A DNA stretch of 64,000 bases from Straminergon stramineum. Its lineage: Eukaryota > Streptophyta > Bryopsida > Hypnales > Calliergonaceae. Below are positions 59,147 through 64,000 of the stretch, in pieces (positions within the stretch are counted from its first letter, which is position 1; each line of letters opens with the position of its first letter). Below the pieces are notes generated by a model. It was given only the letters and a program-made list of their open reading frames with translations. It was not told where the DNA came from and ran no database searches. The DNA lies in contig OY987270.1 in the NCBI GenBank assembly GCA_963920665.1, positions 16,084,019 through 16,148,018 on the forward strand, given 5' to 3'. Position numbers and translations under genes: made by a program.

Positions 59147-60519
59147 CCCTTTAACCCCTAAACAAAACACCCAAAGGGACCAAAAGTGTCCTCACATAGT
59201 TTCAAGTCCAATTCAAAGTATTGTAACTTTTGCATCTGATGTCCGAATTCAATGAAATTTGTTGGAAAAGTTGCGCTCTTTTTTCTAGTTTGAGTGGTAA
59301 GAGTTTTACATCAATCCAAGATGAAATGATTTTTTGGAAGTCAATTGAAGTTCACAAGTTGTATTTGAGTTCACCAAACTGCATTTGATGGCTGCAACTT
59401 CGGGAGCTTGTATCTCCTTCATCAAATGTTTGTTTTCAGTAAAATTTGTTGGGTTTCGTTACCCCTGAAGTCTAGTTATTGCAGTAGAATTTTCATGTCA
59501 ATCTAAGATGTTTGGAATGTTTGGAAGCAATTCAAAATTCAAAATCCCGACATTTTTATATTATAGTGTGCTTTGGTGGCTTGTATCTTCTTCATACAAT
59601 GTCCGTTCCCAATAAGTTTTGGGGGGAAAGTCACGCATACTAGTCTAGTTTGTGTGTCTAAAATTTTATTTCAATCCAAGAGGTTATGAGGAACTGAGAA
59701 GCATTTTAGTAGAAGGAGGTTCAAGTTTTGATGTGATTTTCGCAACTTTTCTTGCTATTTTTTGACATTTCAAAGCCATTTTGCAAACAAAAGGAGTCAA
59801 TTGAATGATATTTTTTTTCACCAATGTGTTTGTACAATGGTTTTAAATCACTTTATAGTTTAAAGTTTTTTCATTTGAGTACGTTTAGAAATCGAATTTT
59901 ACCTCCAAATGTGTTACTAGGAAAATTTCAACATCCTTTTTCAACACTAATACATTATAATCTTGCAATCTATGTGGCCAAATGACTCCAAATTTGATTC
60001 ATATCATCTACAACATGTACACTACAAGATTGTATGGTTGAGACTTCTATACTTAAGTGGCATTTTGATCTATGATACTTCAAAAGCAATGATGTCTTTA
60101 GACCCCCCAAAACCTTGGGCTTTTAGGAGTTAAGGACCATGGTTGATCTAGGGGACATGCAAACTATTTTTGCTACAAAACTAAAAAATTAAAATTACAA
60201 CACTTTAGCAGTTTAAAATGAAGATGTGACCATGCATATGCATTGGACGTACAATGCATTTTACAAACATGTGTATTTTTCTCATTTATGTCCATCTTTC
60301 GTCAGTAATTGCCATATTTACAACCATTTTTGTGTTAGTATTTTGAATCCCATTTCTACATGCAAGTATGGATTGGGGTGATTCCTAGCCTAGTGGATGT
60401 GGTTCACAAATCCCCACATCCGTTCCCCATGGTCCTTCCCCAAATTTTTCTCCAAATTGTGCCCACCGAGCAAAAAGTGTCCAGATCGACCACAATATTG
60501 TTGACCAATCCTTAAAGGG
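59147..60519 (+). mobile_element. 394-bp TTAA-flanked MITE, interrupted by T4
   Basis: Bounded by TTAA at 59143-59146 and 60520-60523. The right end reads, inverted, CCCTTTAAGGA. The left end reads CCCTTTAA and is then interrupted by T4; on removal of T4 plus one TTAA (59155-60133) the left end becomes CCCTTTAAGGA, an exact 11-base match. Net length 394 bp, non-coding. Confidence 0.8.
59155..60129 (+). mobile_element. TTAA-family element, copy T4, nested in a MITE end
   Basis: Starts CCCCTAAAC and ends CTTTTAGGAG, 975 bp, bounded by TTAA at 59151-59154 and 60130-60133. The TTAA used is inside the terminal repeat of the surrounding 394-bp element. Internal order matches T1, including CTTGCAATCTATGTGG near the right end. 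Confidence 0.85.
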
Positions 60520-60523
60520 TTAA

Positions 60524-63500
60524 TGGCCAGAGTGAATTGACACCCTTGCTCATCCGCAAGGGAAAACACTGAAATTTTGTATTAGACACGCATGAAAAAA
60601 TTTGCAAATTTTGAAATTCACATTTGCAATTAGATGCCCCAAATGAGTTAGGAGAGATCTACAAGATAAAATTTTCAAGCACAAAATAGGGATCTTTTAT
60701 TTTACCTACACCATTGGAATGATTGAGGGGGGACGCTGATGGTCTTAACTTATTTGAACTTCTTTGATAGTAATTTGAGCTCTTATTTGACATTGGTAAA
60801 AAAATATGCTTGAATGATACTAAGATTTATCATTAGTTTAATTGGTCATGTAATGATATTTGAGTATTGTAGGAGTAGGACAAGTTCAAAAGTTTGCATT
60901 GTCGAAGTTCAATTATCACTCAATCTATAAGGACGTTTAATGAGTGGAAATCGATGATAATGTAACACATGATTGGAATGTTTCCTGAATTTGTTGATGG
61001 ATTTTGATGGAGGAAGGCTTGCTTAAAAAAAGTTATATTTACTACATATTTGAGGATATTTGAAGACATTTGAATATATTTCTTGAGTGAACTCTTTGGG
61101 AGTTTCTTAGCTCCATTGGGGATTATTGTCCATTATTCATATGAACTCAATTTTCCTCATGGTTAGATCAATAATTATTTCTGCTTCACTACCATTTATT
61201 AGGAAACTCTTGAAATTTGGACAAATTTTCATCTAAAAATTTCAAGAATGAATCAATATTCATTAGTGGTTGTCATAGATAGGTTTTCAAAAAAAAGTAT
61301 CTTTCTCCCTCCATGTGAAGATAACCACCAAGTGGGGCCTCAAACTTATATGGTTTCTCAAACGCTTGTCCCCATTTATTTGGGCCTTGAATGGTAACCT
61401 TCATTCATCCCACATCACCACATACAAGTGCTCAATAGCAACCAATAGGGCTTGAAGCATTTCATGCTTCAAGGGTGACAATTTAAAGGGAGTCTAGTGG
61501 AACAACTAGATCCCCCATGCTTTCAACTTTGAAAATTCATAAAATATTGTGTGAATGTCAAAAAATTGTGAAACAACATGCCCATTCTAATGTCAAACCT
61601 AACTTGAAATGTTGGTTAGTTTCTCTTGAAGGGGCTAACATTAAGGGTAGTCACACCTTCTTCACTACAAGGAAATTCTCTAAAGAATGAGAGAAAAGAG
61701 GAGCCAATTAGGAGCCAAAGATCATGAAGAAGGTTTGAAACCCCTTCTTGTTGTTTGAGGAACGAGAGTAGAGAATGTACAACGAGGTTTACAAGTGTAG
61801 AGCGTGTGTAGTCGGTGAGGAATGCATGATGAAGGTGCACAATGCAAAGGTTGTGCGGACTTCAAGATGAAGTAGGAAACACCCGAACATGAGCTCCGGA
61901 GCAGAATATTTTCTTTCTATGAAGAGTTCTCTAGATCCAATATTCACATCCAGAGGACAATAATGGACGTGGGGAACTTTTTGCAAGAGAAGAATATTTT
62001 TCCAATTGGAAGCCAACCCTAAACCACCACATCTCCATTCTTCCAAGAATTTCCGTGTAGTAAAGAAGGTGTGACTACCCTTTTTGGCTTAGAAATGAAA
62101 TCTTCATTTGGACCACCTACCTAGTCTGGTCCAAACATAAAGAGTGACGATTTTTGGTGCTTCTACCTTGAAGTTAAATTAGCTATGTGTTTTGTATGAT
62201 ACTAGCACAAACCAATTGCAATAGAACATTGAACTTAGGAGAATATAGATTGGCAAGACAACCAATCAAAGTCTTATAGAACTAGATGAAAACATTCAAG
62301 ATGACAAAATGAAACATTGGGGATGAGAACGTGACCATATTTGTGACAACGGGTCCTTGGGTGATGACAAATCATGTGACAATTAGTTGTATTTCATTAT
62401 AATAGATATCCGGAACTTCAGTTGGGTTTGGGGCTGTGGTACCGTGCTGGTGCCCATGCATGTCAGGGTATCAATATGTCGGTTGCAGGATGAACAGAGT
62501 GTCGCTACTTCCGTTTACTGTAAGTTAGTTAGTAACTTACTTGCATGATGAGGAATCTACTGGAACCTCCGCAAATTATTTCAATAGAATACTATAAATA
62601 GAAATACTTGATTATTAGAATTTGGAAATGCATAGTCAGCACTGAGTGACTGAGTGTGCAAGGCAGAGAAAAAGAAAAAGAAAAAGGTCGGTTGGTTGGT
62701 CGGTCCAGGTTGCGTCGGGGCCTCCGGAGTTGGGGGGTGGGGGTGGGGGTGGGATTTCCCGTTGAGTGAGTACCGTATAATAAGCTTATTATTTCAGCTG
62801 TTGGTCATCCTGGAAAATGGTCCGTCTGTGGAAATGGGGTGGGTCGGTGGTCTATAGAAGTATTCAAAGAAAATGAAATTCTAGAGTGGTAACAATGAAA
62901 TCCGTTTGGGGGATGGAAATCACTTTTCATCTATACTATTAAGTGTCGTGCTGCCTTGTACCATTACCACATCCAAAAGAAAAGTAAAATGAATTTTCTA
63001 TTTTTTAAAATTAAAAAAATAAATACAAAAATCTATAACTTTCACATCATGACGCCAAACTCCATGAAACAAAGCCTCTTGCAAAGCCTGTGCACCCCTC
63101 CTTGCAAAGAGCTTTCAAAAGGTACCAAAAATGTGACTGGGGATAGAAGGTCTAGGAGATCTCATTGTAGAAACAAACAACTGAACCTAAGGTATAAACA
63201 AACAAAAAAAAAAAAAAACTTTTCTGGAACATCCTTGAAACTTCAAGGCACCACATTGATTCCTATTTTACTTTCATTTTTGAATTTTTTTCTCATGCTT
63301 GGAGAGTAATCTACAAGATCTGTATCACCTTTGTGAAGAGATTACTATCTTAGTTCAGTAGTATAAGCACATCCTAATTTTTGAACTACTCTCAAATGGG
63401 AGCAAAGTAAAGCTTACCCATCTGTTCAAGCATATCAAATGACCAAATAACCATGCCAGAATCATCACATTACTAATTTGGGGCTCCATATGTACCACTA

Positions 63501-64000
63501 ATTTCCCTTTTGCATATCCCGTGTGCCTAAGTTTACTACAAGTTGAGTATGTTACAACCTCAGAAGTGATATACTACTAGTTCCACAAACTCCAGCTTCA
63601 ATACATGCAATTATAGACAAGCAACTAAACTAGTGTCCGGAGAGTTTATCTATAATTGAGGCTAAGCTCATTACAATCCTTGCTTTGGAATGTTAGAACT
63701 CTATCAATTCCTTATTACGAAAGGAATCAAAAGAACAAACATAGGAGTAATTTCAAGTCTTGCAAAAACAATTTGGGAATGATTCAAGAGGCCCTAGATT
63801 TCACCTGTGCCCATCCCAACAACCACACAACAATGTAAGGTTAGTGAGGTACACGAGGTATCTTCAATCCACGAGCGCTTGTTATCGCTATCACAAGAAA
63901 AATACCTAAATCAATCAAGCAAAACAACTTCCATCAAATGACAAAATCGCATCTTAATCTGATGACCATTAGAGCTTTGAGCCATATTTTGCAAAGGATC
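60524..64000. other. Intergenic region to window end
   Basis: No gene recognised. Minus-strand ORFs at 61616-61840 and 61789-62046 and plus-strand ORFs near 62956-63309 lack motifs. A G-rich tract at 62732-62753 is listed separately. Confidence 0.35.
62732..62753 (+). repeat. G-run tract with quadruplex potential
   Basis: Four runs of three or more G separated by single T residues (GGGGGGTGGGGGTGGGGG and on). This pattern can form a G-quadruplex; no neighbouring gene is recognised to suggest a role. Confidence 0.7.

Overview
The window looks like nuclear DNA of a land plant (streptophyte). It has multi-exon genes with short GT-AG introns, TTTAGGG-type telomere-like motifs, LTR retrotransposons with plant-type primer sites, and hAT-, CACTA- and MITE-type DNA elements in AT-rich intergenic sequence. 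The lineage cannot be settled from the sequence alone; a large repeat-rich genome such as a fern, lycophyte, bryophyte or gymnosperm would fit. No tRNA, rRNA or CRISPR array was recognised.

Two host genes can be assembled exon by exon, both on the minus strand. The first (8092 down to 5437, six exons, 274 aa) encodes a conserved-looking protein with a coiled coil and a hydrophobic C-terminus, family not named here. The second (52224 down to 48136, eleven exons, 512 aa) is a CLB/synaptotagmin-7-like (NTMC2T4) membrane-tethering protein with an N-terminal membrane anchor, SMP domain, one C2 domain and a Gly/Val/Ser-rich tail. A weak hypothetical ORF lies at 444-1016.

The rest is nested transposable elements. 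About 11.5-20.4 kb and 28.6-31.0 kb hold a decayed retroelement with a large LTR. A copia element (169-bp LTRs) is inserted in that LTR, and it carries two 0.93-kb TTAA-flanked DNA elements and a hAT element. A CACTA-type element carries a second hAT copy. Three families of elements in the window (223 bp, 394 bp and about 0.93 kb) begin CCC, end GGG and sit in duplicated TTAA, a piggyBac-like signature. A decayed ORF near 16 kb looks like a Rep/HUH endonuclease.

The main discovery is structural. The hAT elements at 23040-27449 and 35332-38537 are in opposite orientation, and their 8-bp target duplications are swapped: one end of each element matches the partner's flank instead of its own. The copia element and the CACTA element are each split across the pair, with their halves in opposite orientation, and the copia reading frame and the CACTA 3-bp duplication are restored when the middle is flipped. 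The middle segment (about 27.45-35.33 kb) has therefore been inverted by recombination between the two hAT copies, unless the assembly flipped it.
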